Shown: positions 32,095 through 42,969 of the stretch, piece after piece
How the letters are laid out: each line of letters opens with the position of its first letter
Numbering within the stretch: the stretch's first letter is position 1
DNA from: Adenophora triphylla var. japonica
Taxonomy: Eukaryota; Streptophyta; Magnoliopsida; Asterales; Campanulaceae
Reading direction: 5' to 3'
DNA length: 64,000 nt
NCBI GenBank assembly: GCA_022495995.1
Contig: JAFEMH010002340.1
Span: forward strand, 1-64,000
Made by a program: the position numbers and the translations under genes
The notes under the pieces: generated by a model
Databases searched by the model: none
Told to the model about the DNA's origin: nothing
Seen by the model: only the letters and a program-made list of their open reading frames with translations

Positions 32095-32530
32095 CTTCTA
32101 AGTATCCATTCATTGCATTGCAGACACATTATTTGTTAAATGTATTAAGTTGTCTTTTAGCGTGTTGAGAGCTTGAGAGTAGATCATTCTTGTACTCTTT
32201 AAGAAGTGTTTTAATCGTTAGTGATTTGTAATTTACTTTTAAAGCTTTGTCGAGACGCAAGATCTCTTTGTTTGCTTTTTTGTCTGAGCCTTGGCGGCGT
32301 CCAGTTTTTGGACTTTGTTGCATTTGTGGACTGAAGCCAGTCGGAGCCTTGACGGCATCCCTTTTGTGTTTGTGTTTAGATAGATCTGAGCCTTTATTGG
32401 CATCGAAATTTTTTTGTTTTTGTGAGTTCTTAGACCGAACTAATGAAGGCTGCTTACGTTCCCCCGGACTGAGGGGCTCAGGTCTCCGTAGTTTGACACT
32501 TTCTTGAAGTGATGGGGAGACAGAAAAGTC
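32095..32530. other. Convergent region between gene B and pol of Tat-5
   Basis: Non-coding. It keeps GGCTGCTTACGTTCC and GGGGCTCAGGTCTCCGTAG (32440-32495), also found in Tat-2 near 12470-12550, which marks a conserved element between the two convergent transcripts. The tandem duplication of Tat-2 is not present. Confidence 0.55.
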
Positions 32531-33576
32531 GATTTGATTCAGGCAAAGTATCGGCAAAGTTTGCTTCCGTTGACTGGATTCATGAAGGGATTGCCGTCCA
32601 GGTCTGTTAGATTCATGGCACCTCCGGAGAAGATCTTTTGGATCACGAACGGGCCGATCCATGTAGGTTCCCATTTTCCAAGCGGATTGGTTCAGGTGGG
32701 AGGCTTTTCTTTGAGTACCAGATCCCCTTCCCTGATGTCTCGGGATTTAACTTTCTTATCGAAAGCCCTAGCCATTATGCTTTGGTAGGCTCGGATGTGC
32801 TCTATGGCCTTTAGTCGGCGCGTCCTGTCGGCTTCGGAGCCATTCGACTTCATTGATTTTGTTTTCCAACAACACTCGGAGTGATGGGATTTCCAACTCG
32901 ACGGGCAGTACTGCCTCCATCCTGTAGGTCAGGGCGAATGGAGTATCTCCCGTGGCTGTTCTGATTGATGTTCGATAGCCCCAAAGTGCCAGGTGAAGCT
33001 TCTCGGGCCAATCTCGTCCTCGTACGGTCATTTTTCTGATGATCCTTTTGATGGTTTTGTTTGCTGCTTCTACTATGCCGTTAGTTTGCGGCCTGTAGGG
33101 AGAGGACTTGTGGCGTGTGATCTTGAATTCGGCCAACAATCTGTCCCATTCTCCTTTGAAGTGAGATCCATTGCCTGACATGACCTTGTTTGGGTTGCCG
33201 TATCGGCATATAATGTTTTCCTTAAGGAACTGTGCGACCTTCTTGGAAGTTAGCACTTTGTAGGACTTGGCTTCGATCCATTTTGTGGAGTAGTCGATGG
33301 CTACCAAGATGAACTCGTAGCCGTTGCTTCTGGGCAGAGCGATATTCCCGATGACATTGATTCCCCAAGTGGCAAAGGTCCAGGGAGTGGTCATGCAATA
33401 GATATCATGAGGGGGAAGATGGTTGAGGTTGGAGAACCGTTGGTACTTGCCGCAGCTTCAGAAAAAGTGGATGCAGTCTGCCTCCATGGAGTTCCAGTAG
33501 TAGCCCATTTGAAGAATGATCTGCATCAGGGCTCTGGCATTCTTGTGGGGGCCGCAAGCCCCATTGTGGACTTCGT
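32531..33576 (-). pseudogene. Integrase of Tat-5
   Basis: The main ORF (33394-32768) holds the core: WGINVIGNIALPRSNGYEF, LVAIDYSTKWIEAKSYKV (first Asp), MSGNGSHFKGEWDRLLAEF, and NGIVEAANKTIKRIIRK (Glu). The second catalytic Asp of the usual DNG triad reads G in this copy (SGNGSHF), so it would be inactive. C-terminal MEAVLPVELEIPSLRVL is conserved. The zinc-binding N-terminus (NARALMQII, CIHF) lies in another frame near 33405-33560. Confidence 0.85.
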
Positions 33577-34404
33577 TCATGAGCTCGTTCGCTTTTCCTT
33601 GCTGGTGCACCGGAGGAGCGGTCCTTGGGAGCATTTTTTGCATAGCATGTCCCCAAGGATGACAAAGTAAGAGGCAAGGCGTTTTAGGGCCACGCTGCTC
33701 TTGGCTTTGATTCCTTCTTTGCATTTTCCTTCCTCGTTCATGAAGGTGGTTTCCCCGTTCTTGAGGTATTGGTAGATTTGGTTGTACCACGGCTCATTGA
33801 TGGGCTCGGGTTCTGGCTTGATTTCGCAGCTGTAGGTAGGAATTTCCTTTCTTCCTACTTTGAATGGCTTTATCGCCTTCCCTTCAGGGATTTCCAAAAG
33901 TGAAGCCAAGGTGGCTAGGGCATCTGCAAACTGGTTCCGGTCTCTTGGCAAGTAGTGGAAGGTGACCTCTTTGAATTGTGTGATGAGGTCTTCCATGCAG
34001 GCATGGTATTTTTGCAGGCCTGGGTCTATCGTTTTCCATTTGTTGAAAACCTGATTGATGATCAGGGCTGAGTCCTTGTAGACCTCTAGCTCTTGGACGT
34101 TCCTTTCGAGTGTGGATTCTAGTCCAACGGTGCATGCTTCATATTCAGCGACATTGTTGGTTACCTCGAAGTTTAGATTTATAGCGATTGGGGTGTGCTC
34201 GTCTTTTGGGTCTACCAAGAGCATTCCAATGCCATTTCCTCTTTTGTTGGCCACTCCGTCGAAGAAAAGCTGCCATCGGTTCTCGCCTTCAAGTGCGAAG
34301 ATTCCTTTATCTGGAAATTGTGGTTCGGGACCTTTGGCCTCGTCAGTTGGGAAGTCGGACAATTGTTCGGCCATTACCCATCCCTTGAAATACTTCTGGT
34401 TCAC
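33577..34404 (-). pseudogene. Archaeal-type RNase H and connection region of Tat-5
   Basis: ORF of 275 codons. Start-side residues NQKYFKGWVMAEQLSDFPTD are the end of the first RNase H/connection. The aRH follows: WQLFFDGVANKRGNGIGMLL, NNVAEYEACTVGLES, LEVYKDSALIINQVFNKWK with the D, E, D residues intact, and FADALATLASLLEIPEGKAI. The linker to integrase contains YFVILGDMLCKKC. The domain is full length and unbroken, unlike the rest of the element. Confidence 0.85.
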
Positions 34405-35194
34405 GTATCGAGCTGGTGAAGTGGCTTCCGATTTGCGTCACTTTAGGCTCTTCAGCAGTCCCCAAATTTACTGTGATTAAAGTCATCTCGGCAGCTTGGG
34501 CCCGGTTTTCCTCTCGTTTGACAACATGCTTAAAGGTTTGTTTAATGCATTGTTTATTTAATGTGTCTTCTTCTTTGTCAAATGAATCGTTATTAACTAT
34601 TTGTGATTTAGTTAATTAATCATTTGTTAAAGATGCAATGAGGGGATATTCAGAAAGGTCGGACCTTTTATTGAAAGCGTAGAGAAGATACATTGTTGAT
34701 TATGAACTCATAATCTTTCGGAATGGGGCCATCAGATGACTCGAAAGACTTGAATTCAAATATAACATGACTCGAAACTAGACTCTAGGAGATGAGGGAT
34801 TGGACCAGGCTTCATTTCTCTTTGTAGGCTGTAGTCATAGAGAGGTGGCGAGGGCTCTGGTGGCCATTTTTTTTACTGATGTTGTTCCCGAGGGAAGGCT
34901 TGCCCTTGGTTCGACTTCAAACCAAACTGTAGAGGTTTTAGGATGTTCGTTTGAGGGTGTCCCCCCATTGGCGCTACTACCAGGTCCCGGGGGCTCTTGG
35001 CAATAGAAGTCGTGGAGAGCCTCTTCCAGGAGGGTGAAGCATTCGCTTATCCGGTGTTGATTCTTGCTGATGTTAATTATCTTCATAGAATCTGCTCCCT
35101 CGACTGAGGTCTTTGCTTGGATGATGTTCACGATATCTGAATCGCATGGGCATGCTATTTCTCTTTCCTTGACTAGGCTCTGAAGGAGGTTGCA
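34405..35194 (-). other. RT deletion point and pre-RT spacer of Tat-5
   Basis: 34480-34800 corresponds to the pre-RT spacer of Tat-2 (16060-16380). In Tat-2 about 1.3 kb of RT and RNase H follows; here the sequence jumps to the end of RNase H within about 34405-34450. No RT motif is present. 34800-35194 is degenerate gag-pro spacer. Confidence 0.65.
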
Positions 35195-36235
35195 TCATTG
35201 TTCTTCCAAGTCAGATACAGGGACGTTGAATTGGACTATGCTGTTGTAGCTGTCTTCAGGGGATCCGAGTGTGTCGTCATGGGGGTTGACATGTTCCAAG
35301 GTGTCGGTAGTGGGCCAGCTTTCTTCAGGAGGATTTCTGGCGAAGTATGGGTCCACTCCTTGGTGAAGCTCCATCTGGGCATCCATCTCTTGATCCTGTT
35401 TTAGGCATTCTTCACAGTCGCATAGATCAGAATTGTCATCTTGGCCCATGAGTTCTTCGATCTCCAGCTCGTCACGGCTTAGTGCGTGGATGTAGGGATC
35501 TCTTTCGAAATGGATCATGATTGGGGACTCGTCTGCCGAGGAATATTCAGTCATGTCGGGACCTTCTTCTGGGTCGTAGCTTGCTGGCCAGGCGCTCTCT
35601 ATCATGCTGCTCCTGCGTATCACTTCCAGGTTCCCGTTAGTGTTGATGAATTTTACGCATTGGTGCAGAGTGGATGACACTGCTTCTATTTGGTGCAGCC
35701 AAGGCCAGCCCAAGATGGCAGTAAAGGTGATCGGGATGTCAATGACCTAGAAGTCTGTTGGTACCATCTGCTTTCCGAACCACAGGTTCAGAGTGGCTAT
35801 CCCTAAGACTGAGCGAGACGTTGAGTCATAAGCTTTGATCGTCTGCGTTGATGGCTTTAGATCGGTTGGCTTGATTCCTAGCAAGTCCATCATTTTGGAA
35901 GGGAGGACGTTCATGGCTGATCCTCCATCCACCAAGATCTGAGGAAGACGACGCTCGTCGAGTTGAACGGTGATGTAGAGAGGTTCATTGTGGTTAGCCC
36001 CAAATTTCGGTAGATCGAGCTCCGTGAAGGTAATGATGTTACAGTAGTGAACGCTACCAATCATTTGGACTGCTTCATTCGGGGTCACATTGATTGGGAT
36101 CATGGTCTGGGCCAGGCTTTCTTCCAGCTTGAGCTTGTGCGGATAGGAGGAAGTTAGTAGGGACCAGAGCGATATGTTGGCTTGAGTGCGCTTGAGCTGG
36201 GTTAAGATCGGGTCTTCAGCCTTTGGGTCAAGCAC
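35195..36235 (-). pseudogene. Aspartic protease region of Tat-5
   Basis: ORF 36235-35747 (162 codons) carries YITVQLDERRLPQILVDGGS (active-site Asp as V-D-G-G-S), NVLPSKMMDLLGIKPTDLKP and TIKAYDSTSRSVLGIATL. The second ORF (35713-35195) starts with the protease C-terminal motif MGWPWLHQIEAVSSTLHQCV and runs into an acidic linker. The two are separated by one in-frame stop or shift near 35747. Confidence 0.75.
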
Positions 36236-36648
36236 TTTAGCTTCTTTGGCGTAGGGGCCTTTTTCGGTTCGAGGCTAAAATATGGCTGGCCTCTTGTCTA
36301 TCTTCGGAGGATTCACAGGGATCTGGCCGGAATGCGTCAGTAAGTTCAATTCTGGCTTTACTCCTTCATTGCTGGCCTCTCCTAATTCTGTCATGGGAGG
36401 TCCTTGGTTAGCGTATGGCCATGTATCACATTTCAGCTCGTTCACCGTTATTACCTTTGTTGGGCCTTTGACGATAGCCTTGATGTCTTCCCAGGATAGG
36501 GCTGGGGTGTCAGGACACTTGGACCATTGGTTGCTATGCGAAGCTCGTACCAGCTTATCATGGAGCAGAAATTGTCGTGATCTTGAGTTGAGTCAGGCCG
36601 AGGAGATTTGTTGGAGTAGATGACGTAGTAGTCAAATTTTCCTGATGG

Positions 36649-37200
36649 TTAGCCTAGGGTTCCAACTGTGGGATCACCGGCTTCGTACCTCTTTTTCAGT
36701 TTTTGTTGAGAGGAAGCTTTCTTCCTTCTTGGGGGATGGTCCTCGTTTATTTCGTCTTGGAAATCCCTCTCCAGACAAGCAGGGCAGTCGCAAACATCCC
36801 ACCAAATATGTTCAGCAGTTAGCGGTGGTCTCGGGACCTCGGGGCATTGACCTAGCATGTCTTTCCCTAGCGGGCCTTGTGACTTCACTTCGTAGCTACG
36901 GGGCTCATGTAGAGGCAAAGGGTTAGATCCCAGAGTATATTGAGAGACTCTGGGAGCTGAGGGATCGGGTACGTCCTCGGAGGAAATGATGCATAGCACC
37001 TTCGATCCAAGTCTGTTGTTCGCCTTGGCATTTTTCGAGAGCTCTGACAGCTTGCCAAACCTCTGCCATTGTTGGGAAATTTCTCGGGGGGGCAGAATTT
37101 TGTTTCCCTCACGATTATCTATTGACTTTGCCATGGGAGAGTGGCGGAGTGTTCTGACAACTGAACTTGGAAGGGATGTCGGACCTTGCGGTTTTGACAC
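36649..37200 (-). pseudogene. gag-proximal ORF of Tat-5
   Basis: 183 codons starting MAKSIDNREGNKILPPREIS. The C-terminal part WWDVCDCPACLERDFQDEIN and QQKLKKRYEAGDPTVGTLG matches the Tat-2 ORF at 16421-17281. Downstream (36240-36640) the frame continues only as fragments (SGKFDYYV). No capsid domain is seen. Leader and primer site lie 510 bp upstream. Confidence 0.6.
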
Positions 37201-37710
37201 TGAAAAGACGGCACCCGGGTACTCTCAACTACTCTCGGTCCGCTAGAGGGGGTGACGGGAAAGGTTTAGATATGGGAAGGCTTTTTTTTTATAAAGGGGG
37301 AAAGCTCATGTGACATGCAGTTTCCTTTTTTTATTTTTATTTTTATGCTTTTTTTGTTGTTTTAATTTACTTAAAACGTGTTTTCTCAAAAGGCATAGGA
37401 ACACCAATCAAACTGCATCTGAGACCATCCCGGGTTTGGGTTTGTAGTGTGCAGTGTACAAGATAAAAGTGCGCTAGTGTGCGGTCACTAAAATTCTTTT
37501 TCTGAGTAAAACAAAAAGTTTTGCAGAATTTTTAAATGTATGTACACAGATGTATTATGATGTTTTTTTTTGTATTTTTATTTTTTTTGAAAAACATAAA
37601 TCACATGCACACACACACACAACAGTTAAAGGAAGGGGTAAAATGAAAGTTTGACCCTCATCATTGTTTTAAAAATCTTATTTTTTGTTTAAAATTTTTT
37701 AAAACAAAAT

Positions 37711-37729
37711 TTCCCCAGCGGAGTTGCCA
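37711..37729 (-). promoter_or_regulatory. Primer binding site of Tat-5 (tRNA-Arg)
   Basis: Minus strand TGGCAACTCCGCTGGGGAA, one base different from the Tat-2 site (TGGCGACTCC...), two bases after the LTR end. The change at a CpG is consistent with deamination. Confidence 0.8.
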
Positions 37730-37731
37730 AC

Positions 37732-39047
37732 TGAAATTACCCGATCCGTGGCCGTACGGTCATCTCGCTGCGTGTTGGGAGATGTCGCTGCGTTTGGAGG
37801 AGTCTCCACGCTGTTTTGATTACGCCCAAAATATTGAGAAAAGGGGATTTTAAATTTTGTTGTTGTGTGATGAGATTTTTGAGTTCGGAGGTCAGGTTAC
37901 GCCTCGGGAAGAGAATAGTAGAGCTCACCCGAGTCGCCTCGTATACACGAGTCTTTCGATACCCCTCTTTCTTTGTGTGTGTGTGCTTTTAAAAATGCAT
38001 TTTGAAAATGATGTCTACATTGTATGCTATGTATTGAAATTAATTGAAATAGTGTTGGAAGGAGGCCTTACCAATGTTGGTTCGTGTCTATCTTCCGCTT
38101 GGGAATGTGTTTGATTGAGTGTAAATAGTGCTCCGGGATGGACCGATGTGGACCGGAATTGTCTCGGGATGGACCGGTGTCTGCGGACAGAGCTTCGGCG
38201 TGATTCGGGATGTACCGGTGTCTGCGAACAAAGGTACGGCGTGCCTCGGGATTGCTAGGTGGATTCGAGCAGAGGTTCGGCGTGCCTCGGGATTGCTAGG
38301 TGTATTCGGGCAGAGGTTCGGCGTGCCTCGGGATTGCTAGTTGGATTCGGGCAGAGGTTCGGCGTGCCTCGGGATTGCTAGGTAGATTCGGGCAGAGGTT
38401 CAGCGTGCCTCAGGATTGCTCGGGATGTGCCGGCAGGGCTTCGGGATGCCTTGGAATGGCTCGGGATGGCTCGGGATGAACCGTTAGGGTTTTGGGATGC
38501 TTCGGGAGCACCTCGGGATGGCTCGAGAGCGCCTCGGGGCGGCTTGGCAGGGCTTCGGGAGGGCTTCGGAGTGCCTCAGGGCGGCTCGGGAGCCCTCGGG
38601 AAGGGCCGGAGGGGCTCGGGATGCCTTGGAATGCTCCCATCTTGGTGGGGGGAGGGAGGAGAGAAGGGAGGAGTGAAGAAAATGAGAGGGGGAGTCCTTT
38701 ATTTATAGGCCTAGAAAAATTGCAAACATGTCCGCGAGGACACTTCTGCAATCCCAATTTTTTTGGTTTTTCGGGATTTGAGGGAATATTTTTGAAATTA
38801 AGGGGATTTTTTCATGATTATGTTTACCCTGCAAAAGTGTCTGCGCATACACTTCTGCAAGCTGAATATTTTTCGTAATTCCCAAAAAGACTTTTTGTTT
38901 TATTTAATCCCTGAAGGGTCGTACCTTGGTTTGGTTGGTGGTTTTGGATTTTTTTAGAGGTTACGGGTCTTTGGAATCACGTTTGTGTGAGTCCGCGGTG
39001 TTTCCCGTGTGCTCGGATGGGGAGTGATCCGGATTAGGGTACTTACA
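37732..39047 (-). repeat. 5' LTR of Tat-5 (subfamily 2)
   Basis: About 1.32 kb, minus orientation, TGTAAGTACCCTAAT (39047) to GGGTAATTTCA (37732). TATA box at about 38695-38708 with inverted boxes TGTCCGCGAGGACA (38729-38742) and GTGTCTGCGCATACAC (about 38837-38852) upstream. Donor-like GGTAAG at 38072-38067. The transcribed part has at least four near-identical 'GCGTGCCTCGGGATTGCTAG' repeats (38230-38420). Confidence 0.85.
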
Positions 39048-40371
39048 AAACCGCACCACTCCAAATCGCACCCCAACTCACTCTACCCCAAACACTTCCC
39101 ATTCCAACCCCTTCCACCCAACCTCAACACCAAACCATTCCAATCACACAAATATTCCAATCTCTCAACACCCATCTACCACAAACCGCACCCCCTTCCC
39201 AAACCCCTCCCAAAATCCAAACCGCACCTTAAATCTTTCCTCAACCGCCTCCTTCTTTCGTAGACCATTCCCTCCTCAACTGCACCCCCAACTAACTTCT
39301 CCCAAATTCTTATTGCCCTTTATATCATTCAGGGGCAGCTCCACTCAACCCAGGGTCATATGATCAAACTGGCTGCCTCCAGCCGCTCCCTCCAAGATCA
39401 GGTTGATTCCCAATCCCAATTGCTCGCTACTCAAACCCTTGAAATGGCAGCCCATAATTCTTCCATGAAGAGTCTGCTTTTGAAGCTTGATGTCATTAAG
39501 GGGGAGAGAACCTCAAACCCCGATACATCAAACATTGAGCTGCAGCTGAGTCAAGCCAATTCTTTCAAACAAGAGCTGGCTGATGCGGTTATTGAGCAGC
39601 TAGGAGACTTAGTCAACAGAGACCAACTCAAGGACATGCTAAATAAGGTTGCTGATATCTTCTGTAAAACCCTATATAAAGATATTGGAAATTTTAAGAC
39701 TGAATTCCTTGAAACCCTCAATGCCAGACCGCAACCAGATTCAGACCTCAGATCTGTTTTGGATTCTATGCAGGCAAACCTCCAAAACGATTCTGAAGTT
39801 CTGAGGGAGGATGGATGTAATTGGAGATAGTCTAACCGCAAGGTTGGCTAGTCTGACTGATGATATGAGAGATAGATTGGATAACTTAAAGGAGAGCCTA
39901 AATGACAAACTCAGCTATGAACTCCAGGAGTTGGATAATAGTTTGAGGGGGAGTATAGCTGAAATTGAGCCCAACTTACAAGAATCTCAAACCGCACATG
40001 CAGAAGCCATTCAAGATCAAATTCATACCTTCTTCAACTCTCTAAATTCCTCTTTCCATGCTCAAATTGATGAAGTAAACAAAAATTTGGATGAAAATGC
40101 TTCCAAGGTTGATGAGCTGATAGAAGAAACCAAGGGAAACTGCAGAGCGGTTGGCGCCAATAACTTAAGATTAGAAACTGCGGTCAATGCTATCAGAAAT
40201 TTAGAAGCTGCTCAAGGAAGAACTGCAGAAGTGTTTAGAAGGATAAGGAGGGCATTAAGGACTGAGAATTCGGCATCCAACAATCCTCAACCGCAAGGAG
40301 GTAATGAGATAGTTAATGGACCACCTGCACAAAATGTAGTAGACTTAGATGCTCAACATATGGATCCATAG
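39048..40371 (+). pseudogene. Env-like coiled-coil ORF of Sire-1, frameshifted
   Basis: 39048-39340 is rich in Pro, Thr and Asn in one frame (TPNTSHSNP type), interrupted at its left by Tat-5. 39360-39830 and 39811-40371 are two overlapping frames that together make a long helical protein: LQDQVDSQSQLLATQTLEM, LADAVIEQLGDLVNRDQLKD, then LTDDMRDRLDNLKESLNDKL and IDEVNKNLDENASKVDELIE. Heptad-like leucines suggest a coiled coil. One frameshift near 39811-39830 separates the halves. No signal peptide or membrane segment is visible in the part present. The function of such ORFs is unknown. Confidence 0.6.
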
Positions 40372-40875
40372 TTAGACCGCACTCTCATTGTAATTTTTTT
40401 GTCTAACTCTTTTTTGCTTAGTTTTATTTTTGCAACCTTGTAATTTGCTTTCATACCTTGTACCTGTAAATCTCAAACCTCTTAGAAGGTATTAATGAAA
40501 ATTGCATCATGGTTGAATTCAAAACCTTGTTCATTCAAACTGCGTGTTTGTAGAACAATGAAACTGCATAAGTTTAAACCTCATTCATATCCTTAACTTA
40601 AAAATCATATTTTTAAATTGAAGTTTAAACATTCAGTTTAAACAACATACTTAATAAAAAATTCACATCTTTTATTTATGCACTGAATGCATTTCTATAC
40701 TTTCAAATTGTAAGCTTTAAATTCCTTTAATAGTATAGAAATCTATTACTAAGGCTAGTGTGTGCATTGACTTGGGACATGACTTACCATGTTAATTCTT
40801 ATGGACATATTTTTACCAAGGACAATGTCTGCCTTTGTTATAGTAGGTAATGTCATCAATCAAATAGGGGGAGAT

Positions 40876-42353
40876 TGTTGGGTATGCATACTTTAACCCT
40901 CCTAGCTTTAGCTTTAATTTGATTGATACCATAACCTCATCTCTATTTTCTGGACTTTAGGCCCATATGTAATGAAGCTTAGACTTCAATTTTTTAGTAC
41001 AAGTCCATTTTATAGAATAGGTTTATTTAGGCTTGAAGACTGGCACAAATTCATTGGACATGAGGTTTCAAGTCAAGAGGTTTTGAAGACATGCAAAACC
41101 GCAGTTCAAGTGCAGATCGCATCTATGCAGACCGCACAATGCAAACCGCTTTGTGTAGTTCTCATCTTGAAACCGCACTTTTAAGACCGCAAGAGAAACC
41201 TCGTTGGTGAAACCGCATGCCTTAAAACCGCACTTCACCAACCGCATCCAATGATTGAAGACTTGAAGAGTTTGACCACTTTTGACTGTTGGAATCCACG
41301 TCAGCAAAATTAAGTCAACCACAAAATCACATCACGTGACTAATGGTCATATTCTAGAAGGATTTTGAAAAGGTGACAGATGTCCTTCATTCCTTAAAGT
41401 CAGCTGAGGTCTGATCAGCCTTATTTGCAACTTCTGTACAAAAAGACAAAAGTGGACACGTGGACCAATCAGATTCAGACCGCACCAGCACTGTACTTGC
41501 ACAGCAGTATCATAACGGCTACTTTCTTGGTGCTTGGGTATAAATACCCCATTCTTCATCATTTGAAGATTGCTTGAGAAAATTGAGAAAAGAGTCCTTT
41601 GAAGATCTGAAGATTATTTCCCAGAAATTCATATTCCTTTGAATCTTCATCTTCAACCTTCATCCTTCAAGAACAAATTTCCTAGCCTAGAAATTTAAGC
41701 CTTATAACACCCAAGATTTCTTGAGCTCTGTATCATACAGATTTAAATAGCCTTGAATCTTGTTGAACACACACACACCTCACTTGATTAATCACATAGA
41801 TTATATCATTTGAGAAAAACTAGTTATAGTCTATGATTTGCTTTCTTTGATAAGATTTTAGATTTGAGTTTGATACTTGTAATCTTGTAATCTCTCCCAT
41901 CATCTAATATAAAATCTAGTATTTAGAAAATTCAAGACTAACCATCTTTGTAGTGGCCGTAGATCATTTACAATTGAACCACTCCAAATATTGTATTATT
42001 TAATTTCTGCATATTTCTCTTTACTGTTCATCAAACAAACTAATTTGTCTTTATCTGTTTGATCTTATTTAGGTTCTTCAGATTTGTGAATTGTGTTTAT
42101 AGTTAATCTTGTCAAACCTCATTTTACTGTTTTATAAACCACACTCTAAACCGGTTTATAAAACCACACCCTCTAACTTAAAGAAATTTTGCTCTGCATT
42201 TTACAAACCTCACTTGGGGTTTTGAAACACTGCAAGACGGTTTTGTAAGCAAGAGGTTTAGTTTTCTAAAAGGGTCAAAAAATTTATTACAGCTATTCAT
42301 CCCTCCCCCCCTCTAGCTATTTTTTACCCTTGTTGCCACCTTTGAGACCAACA
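40876..42353 (+). repeat. 3' LTR of Sire-1
   Basis: About 1.48 kb, TGTTGGGTATGC to GAGACCAACA, right after a polypurine tract. TATAAATA at 41539-41546. The U3 has eight ACCGCA hexamers, all on the plus strand, between 41098 and 41484. The end carries the CCCCCCCTCTAGCT type segment (about 42300-42320) common in Sirevirus LTRs. Confidence 0.75.
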
Positions 42354-42389
42354 CACATGTCTTCTTTTTCTTCAATTTTCCTTTTTAAA

Positions 42390-42680
42390 GTTAACGACAA
42401 TTAATCATTGTTTTTAAAGTTAACGACACTATATTATTTATAAGATGGAAGTGATGTTAATATGGATCATTTTTATAGTGAGCATTTTATAGTAAACGAC
42501 ACTCAATCATCGTTTTTATAGTGAACGACACTCAATAATCGTTTTTAGAGTGAACGACACTTAATATTTTAGGGGATGGAAGTGATATTTTAAACTGAAG
42601 GACAATTATTCGTTGTTTTTATAGTGAAATACAATCAATAATCGTTTTAATAGTGAACGACGCTTACTTATTATTAAGAA
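42390..42680 (+). repeat. Degenerate repeats with GTGAACGACACTCAATAATCG core
   Basis: Six or seven diverged copies of an approximately 35-bp unit (AGTGAACGACACTCAATMATCG plus T-rich spacer). AT-rich flanking DNA right after the Sire-1 LTR, interpreted as host intergenic sequence. No gene seen from 42354 to 42969. Confidence 0.6.
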
Positions 42681-42969
42681 GATGAAAGTGATATTAATAT
42701 GATTTGTTGTGGACGGACCTTCACATATAGTGATAGCCAGAATATGTAAGTGAGACAATTCTTGATAAAGGAAAGGAAATGGCAAGAGATTTTTTTTAAT
42801 GAAAGTTTAGTACCTTGGTGGATAGAATATTGATTGGAAGATGGACAATGATCTTTGTCATTGAGATGATGATAAATCTCTTTGATTATTAATGATACCA
42901 TATGAGGAGACATTAAAAATTAGTTTACTATGTCACAATTCCCTCCAATAAAGAGAGAACGTGACAATG

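Larger units (their letters stand above)
30856..39047 (-). mobile_element. Tat-5: Ty3/gypsy Tat-lineage retrotransposon (subfamily 2), RT deleted
   Basis: Minus strand: 5' LTR (39047-37732), tRNA-Arg primer site, gag and protease remnants, archaeal-type RNase H, integrase, then antisense gene B (30856-32094). RT and most of the first RNase H are absent between the pre-RT spacer (near 34440) and the aRH ORF (34404). The 3' end, including the rest of the antisense genes, is cut by Copia-1. The outer LTR end at 39047 cuts a Sirevirus-like element. Confidence 0.78.
39048..42353 (+). mobile_element. Sire-1: 3' part of a Sirevirus-like Ty1/copia element
   Basis: A coiled-coil ORF region after the missing pol, a polypurine tract (AATAGGGGGAGAT) and a long 3' LTR (40876-42353). 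Sireviruses typically carry an env-like, proline-rich then coiled-coil ORF between pol and the 3' LTR, and have LTRs longer than 1 kb; both fit. The left boundary is the Tat-5 LTR end. The right flank, CACAT, should recur at the missing 5' LTR. Confidence 0.65.

Noticed and set aside
39009..39263. 84-codon ORF across the Tat-5 LTR end
   Set aside because: It spans an element boundary at 39047. The Pro-rich part belongs to the Sire-1 env-like region in another frame.
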